A stretch of 64,000 nucleotides of DNA from UBA2334 sp049653005 (GTDB lineage: Bacteria > Pseudomonadota > Gammaproteobacteria > Burkholderiales > Burkholderiaceae_C), in contig JBASFL010000095.1 of assembly GCA_049653005.1 (NCBI GenBank), positions 1 to 64,000 of the forward strand, read 5' to 3'. This document shows, in pieces, positions 50,786 to 59,436 of this stretch. The translations under genes and the position numbers were made by a program. Numbering within the stretch: the first letter of the stretch is position 1; every line of letters begins with the position of its first letter. Under the pieces are notes generated by a model. It was not told the origin of the DNA and did not search any database. It saw only the letters and a list, made by a program, of their open reading frames with translations.

Positions 50786-51433
50786 ATGATCAAAACATTG
50801 ATGATTGCTGTGCCCGTCGCCGCTGCGGTGTTGGCAGGCTGTTCCACGGGCACGTCTGGCGTTGACTACGACAAACTCACCGCCGAGGTGGTCAAGGCGT
50901 CGTTCCAGGACAAAAACCTGGTGAAGGTCGACCGCCTGGTGCAAGACGACACCATGGCCGCGTGCAGCGCCGCCGAGGTGGCGGGCAAACCGTTGGACGA
51001 AAAAGCCGCCAAGGCCATTGAGGCCGCTGCCATGAAGACCATCAAATGGCCTTCAGACGGCAAGTTTCTGGGCGATTGGAAGAAGGGCGAGGCCGAAGCC
51101 CAAAGCGGGCGTGGCTCCACCTGGAGCGATGCGGCCAACGTCGTCAACGGCGGCAATTGCTACAACTGCCACCAGATCGACAAGAAAGAAATTTCTTACG
51201 GCACCATCGGCCCCAGCCTCTGGAACTACGGCAAATTGCGCGGTGTGACCGACCCCAATGCCGAGGCCAGCAAAGCCATCGTGGAATACACCTGGGGAAA
51301 AATGTGGAACACCCACGCCTACAACGCGTGTTCGCACATGCCCCGCTTCGGCCACAAGGGTGTGCTGAGCGAGAAGCAGCTGAAAGACATCATGGCGCTG
51401 TTGCTGGACCCCAAGTCGCCCGTCAACCAGTGA
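50786..51433 (+). CDS. soxX: Cytochrome subunit SoxX (lipoprotein-type signal)
   Basis: A 215-residue monoheme cytochrome, partner of SoxA. The N-terminus has a lipobox (AVLAGCS at 16-22), suggesting membrane anchoring of the SoxAX complex. The heme motif CYNCH lies near 130, and ACSHMPRFGHKG (axial Met) near 180. Longer than the minimal SoxX, with an N-terminal extension of about 80 residues (ACSAAEVAGKPLDEKAAKA). A terminator follows. Confidence 0.93.
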   Translation: MIKTLMIAVPVAAAVLAGCSTGTSGVDYDKLTAEVVKASFQDKNLVKVDRLVQDDTMAACSAAEVAGKPLDEKAAKAIEAAAMKTIKWPSDGKFLGDWKKGEAEAQSGRGSTWSDAANVVNGGNCYNCHQIDKKEISYGTIGPSLWNYGKLRGVTDPNAEASKAIVEYTWGKMWNTHAYNACSHMPRFGHKGVLSEKQLKDIMALLLDPKSPVNQ

Positions 51434-51455
51434 CCAGCGGGGCGTGCCCCGCCCA

Positions 51456-51482
51456 GTGACCGGCCCTGCCGGTCACTTTTTT
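51456..51482 (+). terminator. Intrinsic terminator between soxX and soxB
   Basis: A perfect 8-bp stem (GTGACCGG 51456-51463, CCGGTCAC 51469-51476) with loop CCCTG, then six T. It sits 38 bases before soxB, so soxB may be expressed by read-through or its own promoter. Confidence 0.85.
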
Positions 51483-51519
51483 CCACCAAATATGCACGTT
51501 TAATTAAAGAGGAATATTC

Positions 51520-53244
51520 ATGAGCTTCAGTCGTCGCGAATTCATGCAAGTGCTGGCCGTGGCCAGCGCCGGTGGCATGGCCCTGGACCACCAAGATGTG
51601 TTGGCTGGCAAACCTGGCGCGGGCAACAAGCTGTACGACCTGCCCAAGTTTGGCAACGTCAGCTTCCTGCACTTCACCGACTGCCACGCGCAACTGTTGC
51701 CCATTTATTTCCGCGAGCCCAACGTCAACCTGGGCGTGGCCGATGCTGTGGGCCGCCCACCGCACATCGTGGGCGAAGGCTTGCTCAAGCACTTCAACAT
51801 GCGCCCCGGCACCGCAGAGGCCCATGCCTTCACGTACCTGAACTTTGAAAAAGCCGCCAAAACCTACGGCAAGGTGGGCGGCTTCGCCCACTTGGCCACG
51901 CTGGTGAAAATGCTGCGCGCCAGCCGCCCCCACGCCATGCTGCTCGACGGCGGTGACACCTGGCAGGGCAGCGCCACCGCGCTGTGGACCAATGGGCAAG
52001 ACATGGTCGATGCCTGCAAACTGCTGGGCGTGAACGCCATGTGCCCGCACTGGGAATTCACCCTGGGCGAGAAGCGGGTGCAGGAAATCATCGAAAAAGA
52101 CTTCGGCGGCAACCTCGATTTCCTGGCGCAAAACGTCAAAACCAACGACTTTGGTGACCAGGTGTTCAAGCCCTACGTCATCAAAGAAATGAACGGCGTG
52201 CCCGTGGCCGTGATCGGCCAGGCATTCCCCTACACCCCCATTGCCAACCCCAGCTACATGGTACCCAACTGGAGCTTCGGCATCCAGGACGAAAACATGC
52301 AGAAGATGGTGGACGAGGCCCGCGGCAAAGGCGCGCAGGCCGTAGTTGTCATCAGCCACAACGGCATGGACGTGGACATCAAGATGGCCTCGCGCGTGAC
52401 CGGCATCGACGCCATTCTGGGCGGCCACACCCACGACGGCATGCCAGCCCCCATCGTGGTGAAAAACGCCAAGGGCCAGACCCTGGTGACCAACGCCGGG
52501 TCGAACAGCAAGTTTCTGGGTGTGCTCGACTTCGACGTGCGCGGCGGCAAGGTGCAAGACTTCCGCTACAAACTGCTGCCCGTGTTTGCCAACCTGTTGC
52601 CCGCTGACAAGGAAATGCAGACCTACATCGACAAAGTGCGCGCGCCCTACAAGGCCAAGCTGGACGAAAAGCTGGCCGTGTCTGAGGGCCTGCTGTACCG
52701 CCGGGGCAACTTCAACGGCTCGTGGGACCAGCTGATCGTCGACGCGCTGATGGAAGTGAAGGGCTCCGATTTGGCCTTCTCCCCCGGCTTCCGCTGGGGC
52801 ACCACCATCCTGCCGGGCCAGGCCATCACCCGCGAACTGATGATGGACCAGGTGGCCATCACCTACCCCACCAGCACGCTGACCGAAATGACCGGCGAAA
52901 CCATCAAGACCGTGCTGGAAGACGTGTGCGACAACCTGTTCAACCCCGACCCCTACTACCAGCAGGGCGGTGACATGGTGCGCGTGGGCGGCTTGGAATA
53001 CACCTGTGACCCCAAGGCCGGCGCGGGCAAACGCATCAACAACATGATGCTCAAGGGCAAAGCCATCGAAGCGGGCAAAACCTACAAGGTGGCCGGCTGG
53101 GCCCCGGTGGCCGAAGGCGCCAAGGGCGAACCCATTTGGGATGTGATGGAGACTTACTTCAAAAACCACAAGACCATTGGCAAGCTCAAGCTCAACACCC
53201 CCAAGCTGGTGGGTATGGAAGGCAACCCCGGCATCGCCACCTGA
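51520..53244 (+). CDS. soxB: Thiosulfohydrolase SoxB
   Basis: A 574-residue dimanganese hydrolase that releases sulfate from the SoxY-bound sulfonate. Tat signal SRREFMQVLAVASAGG at the N-terminus. Metal-site motifs: HFTDCHAQLLP near 46-56, LDGGDTWQGSATA, VISHNGMDVD and ILGGHTHDGMPAP. Length and order are normal for SoxB. AGAGGA eight bases before ATG 51520 is the ribosome-binding site. It is the last sox gene, followed by a strong terminator. Confidence 0.96.
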   Translation: MSFSRREFMQVLAVASAGGMALDHQDVLAGKPGAGNKLYDLPKFGNVSFLHFTDCHAQLLPIYFREPNVNLGVADAVGRPPHIVGEGLLKHFNMRPGTAEAHAFTYLNFEKAAKTYGKVGGFAHLATLVKMLRASRPHAMLLDGGDTWQGSATALWTNGQDMVDACKLLGVNAMCPHWEFTLGEKRVQEIIEKDFGGNLDFLAQNVKTNDFGDQVFKPYVIKEMNGVPVAVIGQAFPYTPIANPSYMVPNWSFGIQDENMQKMVDEARGKGAQAVVVISHNGMDVDIKMASRVTGIDAILGGHTHDGMPAPIVVKNAKGQTLVTNAGSNSKFLGVLDFDVRGGKVQDFRYKLLPVFANLLPADKEMQTYIDKVRAPYKAKLDEKLAVSEGLLYRRGNFNGSWDQLIVDALMEVKGSDLAFSPGFRWGTTILPGQAITRELMMDQVAITYPTSTLTEMTGETIKTVLEDVCDNLFNPDPYYQQGGDMVRVGGLEYTCDPKAGAGKRINNMMLKGKAIEAGKTYKVAGWAPVAEGAKGEPIWDVMETYFKNHKTIGKLKLNTPKLVGMEGNPGIAT

Positions 53245-53261
53245 GTGGTGGGTTGATTTAA

Positions 53262-53288
53262 AGAAAAAGCGCCTCTGGCGCTTTTTCT
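53262..53288 (+). terminator. Terminator of the sox operon
   Basis: A perfect 12-bp stem (AGAAAAAGCGCC 53262-53273, GGCGCTTTTTCT 53277-53288) with a 3-base loop and built-in T run. Confidence 0.9.
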
Positions 53289-53325
53289 GTTTGAACAGTT
53301 TGCTATTGTTTTTGAGTCCCTTTTT
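53289..53325. repeat. Partial dispersed-repeat copy after the sox operon
   Basis: TTTGAACAGTTTGCTATTGT then TTTTGAG matches the inner part of the left arm (attgaacagtttgctat) of the copy at 61452-61488. It follows the sox terminator. Confidence 0.55.
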
Positions 53326-53398
53326 TCACCGCCCGTCCTTGAGGTAAAAACACCCGGGGCGCGGCCTGTGTCGCAGCGCTTTTACACAAGGCGAAGCG

Positions 53399-54019
53399 AT
53401 GAACGTGGTGTTTGACTTTGGCGGTGTGGTGTTCAACTGGCAGCCCAAGGTGTTGCTGCGGCAGGTGCTGCCCCGGCACGCGCCCACTGAAGAAGCCGCC
53501 CAGCAACTGGCCGCCCAACTGTTCCAGGGCTTTGTGCCCGGCTCTGACTGGGCGCTGTTTGACCTGGGCCAAATCGAGCCCGACGCGCTGGCCCACCGCA
53601 TTGCCACACGCACCGGCCTGACAGTGGCCGAGGTGGCGGCCGTCATCAGCGCCATTCCGCCGCACCTGGTGCCCAACCCCGGCACCGTGGCCCTGATGCA
53701 CGACCTGCGCGCGGCGGGCCACACGCTGTATTACCTGTCCAACATGCCCGCCAGCTACGCCGACGAGCTGGAGCGTTGCCACGCGTTTTTTGATGCTTTC
53801 AAGGCGGGCGTGTTCTCGGCCCGGGTGCAGCAAATCAAACCCAACGCCGACATCTTTGCCACCGCCACGGCGCTTTTCGGGGTGGACGGCAAAGACACCG
53901 TGTTCATTGACGACGTGTGGCACAACATCGAAGCCGCCCAGCGCCACGGCTGGCACGGCGTGCACTTTCAATCGGCTGAGCAGGTGCGGGCCGAGCTGGC
54001 CCAGCGGTGGCCCGCATGA
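53399..54019 (+). CDS. HAD-superfamily hydrolase (YihX-like)
   Basis: A 206-residue HAD-IA-like phosphatase. The first motif is FDFGGVVFNW, where the usual second Asp is Gly as in the YihX branch. YYLSNMP is motif II, the Lys of QIKPNADIF motif III, and FIDDVWHN motif IV. The probable substrate is a sugar phosphate, not determinable here. The stop overlaps the ATG of the sigma-54 activator (ATGA), suggesting a functional or at least cotranscribed link. Confidence 0.85.
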   Translation: MNVVFDFGGVVFNWQPKVLLRQVLPRHAPTEEAAQQLAAQLFQGFVPGSDWALFDLGQIEPDALAHRIATRTGLTVAEVAAVISAIPPHLVPNPGTVALMHDLRAAGHTLYYLSNMPASYADELERCHAFFDAFKAGVFSARVQQIKPNADIFATATALFGVDGKDTVFIDDVWHNIEAAQRHGWHGVHFQSAEQVRAELAQRWPA

Positions 54020-55485
54020 CACCGGCCCACCCGCTGCCGCGCGACGCGCAAAGCATTCTGGAGCTGGCGGCCCGCTCCATGTTCGACCTGTTCGCCAACG
54101 CCAGCGAGGGCATGATGCTGGTGGACCGCCAGGCCCGCGTGGTGTGGATCAACGACCAATACCGCCGCTACCTGCCCGCCCTGGGCTTTGACCGCGAAGA
54201 AGACTTTGTGGGCCACCCCGTGTCGGCCGTGGTGCAAAACACGCTGATGCACCGCGTGCTGGAAACCGGCAAACCCATCCTCATTGACCTGCTGACCAAC
54301 AAGGCGGGCACCTTTGTGGTCAGCCGCATTCCGCTGCGCGACACGGCGGGCACCGTCATTGGGGCGCTGGGCATCGTGTTGTTTGACCAGCCCGAAACCA
54401 ACCTGCAGCCGCTGATTGCCAAGTTCTCATTGCTGCAACGCGATTTGGACGACGCCCGGCGCGAGCTGGCCAGCCACCGCGTGTTGCCCACCGGCCAGCG
54501 CCAGGCCCGCTACACCTTTGCCAGCTTTGTGGGCAGCAGCCCCGCCGCCGTCGAGGTCAAGCGCCAGGCCCGCCGGGCTGCCCAGTCCAGCAGCCCCGTG
54601 CTGCTGCTGGGCGAAACCGGCACCGGCAAAGAGCTGCTGGCCCACGCCATCCACGCCAGTTCGGCCCGGGCCAAAGGCCCGTTTGTGGGCGTGAACATTG
54701 CCGCCGTGCCCGACACGCTGCTGGAGGCCGAGTTTTTTGGCGTGGCCCCCGGTGCCTACACCGGGGCCGACCGCAAGGGCCGCGACGGCAAGTTCAAGCT
54801 GGCCGATGGCGGCACCCTGTTTCTGGACGAAATTGGCGACATGCCCCTGGCGCTGCAAGCCAAGCTGCTGCGCGCCTTGCAGGAGGGCGAAATTGAGCCC
54901 CTGGGGTCCAACAAGCTCATCCCGTTTGACGCCCGGGTGGTGGCCGCCACCTCGCGCGACCTGCTGGCCTTGGTCAGGGCAGGGCGCTTTCGCGAAGATT
55001 TGTACTACCGCCTGAGTGTGCTGCCCCTGCGTGTGCCGCCGCTGCGCGAGCGGCGCAGCGACATTCCCGCCCTGGTGGAGGTGCTGGGCGAAGACATGGC
55101 GCACCGCAGCGGCGAACACCCACCCGAGTTGGAGCCGCAGGCCCTGGCCCTGTTGGCCGCCCAGGCCTGGCGCGGCAACATCCGCGAGCTGCGCAACGTG
55201 CTGGAGCAGGCCGCCCTGCGCAGCGACTCTGACCGGCTGAGTGCGACGCAGGTTGAGGCCGTGCTGCTCGAATCGGGTGTGGCCGAGGTGGCCCCGGCCT
55301 TGGCCGCAGCACCTGCCGGTGCGGCCTCCGACCCCACCCGCCCCCTGGCCCAACAGGTGGCCGAACTGGAGCAACGCGCCATTGCCGCCGCCATGGCCGC
55401 GACCGGGGGCAACAAGGTGGCTGCGGCGCGCATGCTCGGCATTTCGCGCGCCAAGCTGTACGAACGTCTGGTAAACCCTGATTGA
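54016..55485 (+). CDS. Sigma-54-dependent transcriptional activator (PAS-AAA+-Fis)
   Basis: A 489-residue bacterial enhancer-binding protein. A PAS-like sensory domain (about 15-140; MLVDRQARVVWINDQYRRY), then an AAA+ domain (about 175-400) with Walker A GETGTGKE, GAYTGA (sigma-54 contact loop), FLDEIGD (Walker B) and an Arg-finger region (FREDLYYRLSVLPL). The Fis-type HTH at the end is NKVAAARMLGISRAKLYERL. It is encoded upstream of an ABC importer that has matching sites and a sigma-54 promoter, so it is its likely activator. The PAS ligand is unknown. Confidence 0.92.
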   Translation: MTPAHPLPRDAQSILELAARSMFDLFANASEGMMLVDRQARVVWINDQYRRYLPALGFDREEDFVGHPVSAVVQNTLMHRVLETGKPILIDLLTNKAGTFVVSRIPLRDTAGTVIGALGIVLFDQPETNLQPLIAKFSLLQRDLDDARRELASHRVLPTGQRQARYTFASFVGSSPAAVEVKRQARRAAQSSSPVLLLGETGTGKELLAHAIHASSARAKGPFVGVNIAAVPDTLLEAEFFGVAPGAYTGADRKGRDGKFKLADGGTLFLDEIGDMPLALQAKLLRALQEGEIEPLGSNKLIPFDARVVAATSRDLLALVRAGRFREDLYYRLSVLPLRVPPLRERRSDIPALVEVLGEDMAHRSGEHPPELEPQALALLAAQAWRGNIRELRNVLEQAALRSDSDRLSATQVEAVLLESGVAEVAPALAAAPAGAASDPTRPLAQQVAELEQRAIAAAMAATGGNKVAAARMLGISRAKLYERLVNPD

Positions 55486-55540
55486 AAATCAGGCAAATGT
55501 ATAAATTTCAAACATTTACTTTGTCTGAATTTCAGGCAAG
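55483..55540 (+). promoter_or_regulatory. Paired upstream activator sites for the sigma-54 regulator
   Basis: TGAAAATCAGGCAA (55483-55496) and TGAATTTCAGGCAA (55526-55539) differ in two bases and lie 43 bases apart, about four helical turns. The first overlaps the activator's stop codon. Placed 50 to 107 bases before the sigma-54 promoter, they are a good candidate for enhancer sites. Confidence 0.6.
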
Positions 55541-55589
55541 TTGGCGCAGGTGAAACGGAAGCGCCGTTGTGAATCAAGCACTTAGGTGC

Positions 55590-55606
55590 TGGCACAGTCT
55601 GTGCAC
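55590..55606 (+). promoter_or_regulatory. Sigma-54 promoter of the ABC importer operon
   Basis: TGGCACAGTCTGTGCAC has GG (55591-55592) and GC (55603-55604) ten bases apart, the -24/-12 arrangement, 36 bases before the binding-protein ATG. Confidence 0.75.
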
Positions 55607-55641
55607 AAGCGTGTGGCATCTACAACCACGGAGACCGCCCC

Positions 55642-56832
55642 ATGCAACGCCGCCCTCTTTTTGCCGCTGCCCTTGTCACCGGATTGGCCTCGGCCATCGC
55701 CTTGCCCGTTTTTGCCCAGGGCAAAGACATCAAGATTGCCCACGTTTACAGCAAGACCGGCCCGCTGGAGGCCTACGGCAAACAAACCGCCACCGGTTTC
55801 ATGATGGGCCTGGACTACGCCACCGGCGGCACCATGACGGTGGCGGGCAAAAAAATTGTCGTGATTGAAAAAGACGACCAAGGCAAGCCCGACCTGGGCA
55901 AGAGCCAGCTGGCCGCCGCCTATGGCGACGACAAGGTGGACCTGGCCGTGGGCCCCACCGCCTCGCCCGTGGCGCTGGCCATGTTGCCTGTGGCCGAGGA
56001 ATACAAAAAAATCCTGCTGGTCGAGCCCGCCGTGGCCGACAGCATCACCGGCGACAAGTGGAACAAATACATCTTCCGCACCGGCCGCAACAGCAGCCAG
56101 GACGCCATTGCCAACGCCGTGGCCATGGACAAAGAGGGCGTCACCATCGTCACCATGGCGCAAGACTCGGCCTTTGGCAAAGACGGCGTGAAGGCCTTCA
56201 AAGAATCGCTGAAAAAAGCCAAGCTGGTGCACGAGGAGTACCTGCCCCCCGCCACCACCGACTTCACCGCCGGTGGCCAGCGCATGATCGACAAGCTCAA
56301 GGGCCTGCCCGGCCGCAAGGTGATTTTCATCATCTGGGCCGGTGGCAACCCCTTCAAGATTGCCGACATGGACCTGAAGCGCCACGGCATTGAAATTGCC
56401 ACGGGCGGCAACATCCTGCCCGCCATGGTGGCCTACAAGCAGTTCCCTGGCATGGAAGGCGCGGCCTATTACTACTTTGGCATGCCCAAAAACCCGGTGA
56501 ACGAGGCGCTGGTGGCCAACCACTACAAGCAGTTCAAGGCACCGCCCGATTTCTTCACCGCCGGTGGCTTCAGCGCCGCCATGGCCGTGGTGACCGCACT
56601 CAAGGCCACCAAGGGCGACACCACCACGAACACCCTGATCAAGACCATGGAAGGCATGAGTTTTGACACCCCGAAAGGCAAGATGACCTTCCGCAAAGAA
56701 GACCACCAGGCCATGCAAAGCATGTACCACTTCAAGATCAAGGTGGACCCCGCGTTTGCCTGGGGCGTGCCCGAGCTGGTGCGCGAGATCAAGGCCGAAG
56801 AAATGAACGTGCCCATCCGAAACAACCGCTGA
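55642..56832 (+). CDS. Branched-chain-type ABC transporter solute-binding protein
   Basis: A 396-residue periplasmic binding protein of the LivJ/LivK fold class, with a signal peptide (to VFAQG) and the start IKIAHVYSKTGPLEAYGKQT. GLDYATGGTMTVAGKKI and DLAVGPTASPVALAMLPVAEE follow. The family transports amino acids, aromatic acids or other small carboxylates; the ligand cannot be assigned from sequence. It is the first gene of the sigma-54-controlled operon, 16 bases before the first ATPase gene. Confidence 0.88.
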   Translation: MQRRPLFAAALVTGLASAIALPVFAQGKDIKIAHVYSKTGPLEAYGKQTATGFMMGLDYATGGTMTVAGKKIVVIEKDDQGKPDLGKSQLAAAYGDDKVDLAVGPTASPVALAMLPVAEEYKKILLVEPAVADSITGDKWNKYIFRTGRNSSQDAIANAVAMDKEGVTIVTMAQDSAFGKDGVKAFKESLKKAKLVHEEYLPPATTDFTAGGQRMIDKLKGLPGRKVIFIIWAGGNPFKIADMDLKRHGIEIATGGNILPAMVAYKQFPGMEGAAYYYFGMPKNPVNEALVANHYKQFKAPPDFFTAGGFSAAMAVVTALKATKGDTTTNTLIKTMEGMSFDTPKGKMTFRKEDHQAMQSMYHFKIKVDPAFAWGVPELVREIKAEEMNVPIRNNR

Positions 56833-56848
56833 AACCCCGGCGACTCCC

Positions 56849-57613
56849 GTGCTTCAAACCCAAGACCTCACGGTCCGCTTTGGCGGACACGTGGCGGTGA
56901 ACGCTGTCTCGTGCACCTTTGCGCCAGGCACGCTCACCGCCATCGTTGGCCCCAACGGGGCGGGCAAAACCACCTACTTCAACCTCATGTCGGGGCAGCT
57001 CAAGGCCACGGCAGGGCGTGTCAGCCTGAACGGGCAAGACCTGTCGGGCCTAAGCGCTTCGGCCCGCACGCGGGCGGGGTTGGGGCGTGCGTTTCAGCTC
57101 ACCAACCTGTTTCCCAACCTCAGCGTGCTGGAGAACGTGCGGCTGGCGGTGCAGGCCACACAAGCCGGGCGGCACCGCCGGGGGTTGAACTGGTGGAGCA
57201 TTTGGAGCGACCACACCGCGCTGACCGAGCGGGCGTTGGCCATTCTGCAATCGGTGTCCATGACGGCGCAGCAAGACGCCCCCGTCGCCAGCCTGCCGCA
57301 CGGCGACCAGCGCAAGCTGGAGGTGGCGCTGCTCATGGCGCTGGACCCGCAGGTGTACATGTTTGACGAACCCACCGCTGGCATGAGCCACGACGAGGCC
57401 CCCGTCATCCTCAACCTCATTCGGCAACTGAAGGCCGACAAAACCAAAACCATTCTGCTGGTGGAGCACAAGATGGACGTGGTGCGCGAGCTGGCCGACC
57501 GCATCATCGTGTTGCACAACGGCACCCTGGTGGCCGATGGCGACCCGGCCGAGGTGATTGCGTCGCCCGTGGTGCAAGAGGCCTACCTGGGCGTGGCCAA
57601 GGAGCCTGCATGA
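56849..57613 (+). CDS. ABC transporter ATPase, LivG type
   Basis: A 254-residue ATP-binding subunit. GPNGAGKTTYFN is Walker A near 32-43, followed by AFQLTNLFPNLSVLENV (LivG style), SLPHGDQRKLEVA in place of the strict LSGGQ signature, and MFDEPTAGMS Walker B. It starts with GTG at 56849 and overlaps the next gene by four bases. The signature-motif variation is common in this subfamily. Confidence 0.92.
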   Translation: MLQTQDLTVRFGGHVAVNAVSCTFAPGTLTAIVGPNGAGKTTYFNLMSGQLKATAGRVSLNGQDLSGLSASARTRAGLGRAFQLTNLFPNLSVLENVRLAVQATQAGRHRRGLNWWSIWSDHTALTERALAILQSVSMTAQQDAPVASLPHGDQRKLEVALLMALDPQVYMFDEPTAGMSHDEAPVILNLIRQLKADKTKTILLVEHKMDVVRELADRIIVLHNGTLVADGDPAEVIASPVVQEAYLGVAKEPA

Positions 57614-58335
57614 GCACGAACCTGCTGGAACTGAAGGGCGTGCACACCCACATCGGGGCGTACCACATCCTGCATGGGGTGGACCTGGTGGTGCCGCGTG
57701 GCCAACTCACCATGCTGCTGGGCCGCAATGGCGCGGGCAAAACCACCACGCTGCGGACCATCATGGGCCTGTGGCAGGCATCGCAAGGCCGTGTGGTGTT
57801 CAACGGGCACGACATCACCCGCGAGCACACCCCCGCCATTGCCGGGCTGAACATTGCCTACGTGCCCGAGACCATGGGCATTTTTTCGGACCTGACCGTC
57901 AAAGAAAACATGCTGCTGGCCGCCCGCAGCGCCAAGCGCGCCAGCCAGATGGACGAGGCCCGGTTGCAGTGGATTTTCAAGCTGTTTCCGGCGGTGGAAA
58001 AGTTCTGGAACCACCCGGCGGGCAAGCTGTCGGGTGGGCAAAAACAGATGTTGGCGGTGTCGCGCGCCATTGTGGAGCCGCGCGATTTGCTCATCATCGA
58101 CGAGCCCAGCAAGGGCCTTGCCCCCGTGATGATCAACAACATGATCGACGCCTTCGAGCAGCTCAAGGCCAGCGGCGTGACCATTTTGCTGGTGGAGCAA
58201 AACATCAACTTCGCCAAACGCCTGGGCGACCACGTGGCCGTGATGGACAACGGGCAGGTGGTGCACGCCGGCAGCATGCAGGCGCTGGCGGGTGACGAAG
58301 AGCTGCAGCAATCGCTGCTTGGGTTGGCACTGTGA
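57610..58335 (+). CDS. ABC transporter ATPase, LivF type
   Basis: A 241-residue ATP-binding subunit. LGRNGAGKTTTLRTIMGL is Walker A, KLSGGQKQMLAVSRAI the signature, and LLIIDEPSKGLAP Walker B, as in LivF. ATG 57610 overlaps the LivG-type stop (ATGA), and its own stop overlaps the permease start. Confidence 0.93.
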   Translation: MSTNLLELKGVHTHIGAYHILHGVDLVVPRGQLTMLLGRNGAGKTTTLRTIMGLWQASQGRVVFNGHDITREHTPAIAGLNIAYVPETMGIFSDLTVKENMLLAARSAKRASQMDEARLQWIFKLFPAVEKFWNHPAGKLSGGQKQMLAVSRAIVEPRDLLIIDEPSKGLAPVMINNMIDAFEQLKASGVTILLVEQNINFAKRLGDHVAVMDNGQVVHAGSMQALAGDEELQQSLLGLAL

Positions 58336-59315
58336 ACACCAAAGACATCGACCTCAAACCCCTGCTGCTGGTGCCCGCGCTGGCGCTGGCTGTGCTGCCG
58401 TTCATGGGCTCACCCTCCACCTGGCTCACGCTGACCGTGGCGGGCCTGGCCATGGGCATGATCATTTTCATCATCGCGTCGGGTCTGACGCTGGTGTTTG
58501 GCCTGATGGACGTGCTGAACTTTGGCCACGGCGTGTTCATTGCGCTGGGCGCCTTTGTGGCCACCAGTGTGCTGGGCGCCATGGGCGACTGGACGGGCTC
58601 TGACCAGCTCTGGCGCAACCTGGTGGCTGTGTTGCCCGCCATGCTGGTGGCCATGGCGGTGGCCGGGGCCGTGGGCCTGGCGTTTGAGCGGTTCATTGTG
58701 CGGCCCGTGTACGGCCAGCACCTGAAGCAGATTCTCATCACCATGGGCGGCATGATCATTGGCGAGGAGCTCATCAAGGTCATCTGGGGGCCGCAGCAAA
58801 TTGCGCTGCCCCTGCCCGAGGCGCTGCGCGGCGGCATTTACCTGGGTGACGCTGCGGTGGAAAAGTACCGCCTGCTGGCCGTGGTGGTGGGCGCGCTGGT
58901 GTTTGCGGTGCAGGTGTGGGTGCTGTCGCGCACCAAAATTGGTCTGCTCATCCGCGCCGGGGTGCAAGACCGCGAAATGGTCGAATCGCTGGGCTACCGC
59001 ATCCGCCGCCTGTTTGTGGGCGTGTTTGTGGTGGGCAGCGCGCTGGCCGGGCTGGGCGGCGTGATGTGGGGGCTGTACCAGCAAAACGTGGTGCCGCAGA
59101 TGGGCGCGCAGGTGAACGTGCTCATCTTCATCGTCATCATCATCGGCGGCCTGGGGTCCACAGGCGGCGCACTGATTGGTGCCCTGCTGGTGGGGCTGAT
59201 GGCCAACTACACCGGCTTTTTGGCCCCCAAAGTGGCGCTGTTTTCAAACATTGCGCTGATGGTGGCGATTTTGTTGTGGCGCCCGCAGGGCGTGTACCCG
59301 GTTGCCAATCGATGA
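58332..59315 (+). CDS. ABC transporter permease, LivH type
   Basis: A 327-residue inner-membrane permease with about eight or nine spans. FGLMDVLNFGHGVFIALGAF is the conserved LivH stretch, with the ATPase-contact region GLLIRAGVQDREMVESLGYR and a late IGGLGSTGGALIGALL span. It begins with GTG (VNTKDIDLKP) at 58332 overlapping the previous gene. Confidence 0.92.
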   Translation: MNTKDIDLKPLLLVPALALAVLPFMGSPSTWLTLTVAGLAMGMIIFIIASGLTLVFGLMDVLNFGHGVFIALGAFVATSVLGAMGDWTGSDQLWRNLVAVLPAMLVAMAVAGAVGLAFERFIVRPVYGQHLKQILITMGGMIIGEELIKVIWGPQQIALPLPEALRGGIYLGDAAVEKYRLLAVVVGALVFAVQVWVLSRTKIGLLIRAGVQDREMVESLGYRIRRLFVGVFVVGSALAGLGGVMWGLYQQNVVPQMGAQVNVLIFIVIIIGGLGSTGGALIGALLVGLMANYTGFLAPKVALFSNIALMVAILLWRPQGVYPVANR

Positions 59316-59436
59316 CCCCCGTGCGTCACATCCACTCGGCTGTGCCGGGGCTCACTTCGTTCGCTGCCCCCCCAAGGGGGCTCTCCCCAGCTTGGGGCGG
59401 CCCGGCGCTGGCTCGGCTGAACAACCCACTTTCATC
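59316..59436. repeat. GC-rich repeat-like spacer between the two permease genes
   Basis: The only sizeable gap of this otherwise tightly packed operon. It contains CACTTCGTTCGCTGCCCCCC, AAGGGGGC and a stem CCCCAGCTTGGGG (about 59386-59398), a motif I associate with GC-rich Comamonadaceae intergenic repeats. No open frame of note. Confidence 0.5.

Noticed and set aside
51434..51460. GGGGCGTGCCCC stem after soxX as a second terminator
   Set aside because: It lacks a T run and lies just before the clear terminator at 51456-51482; probably only part of the same structured region.
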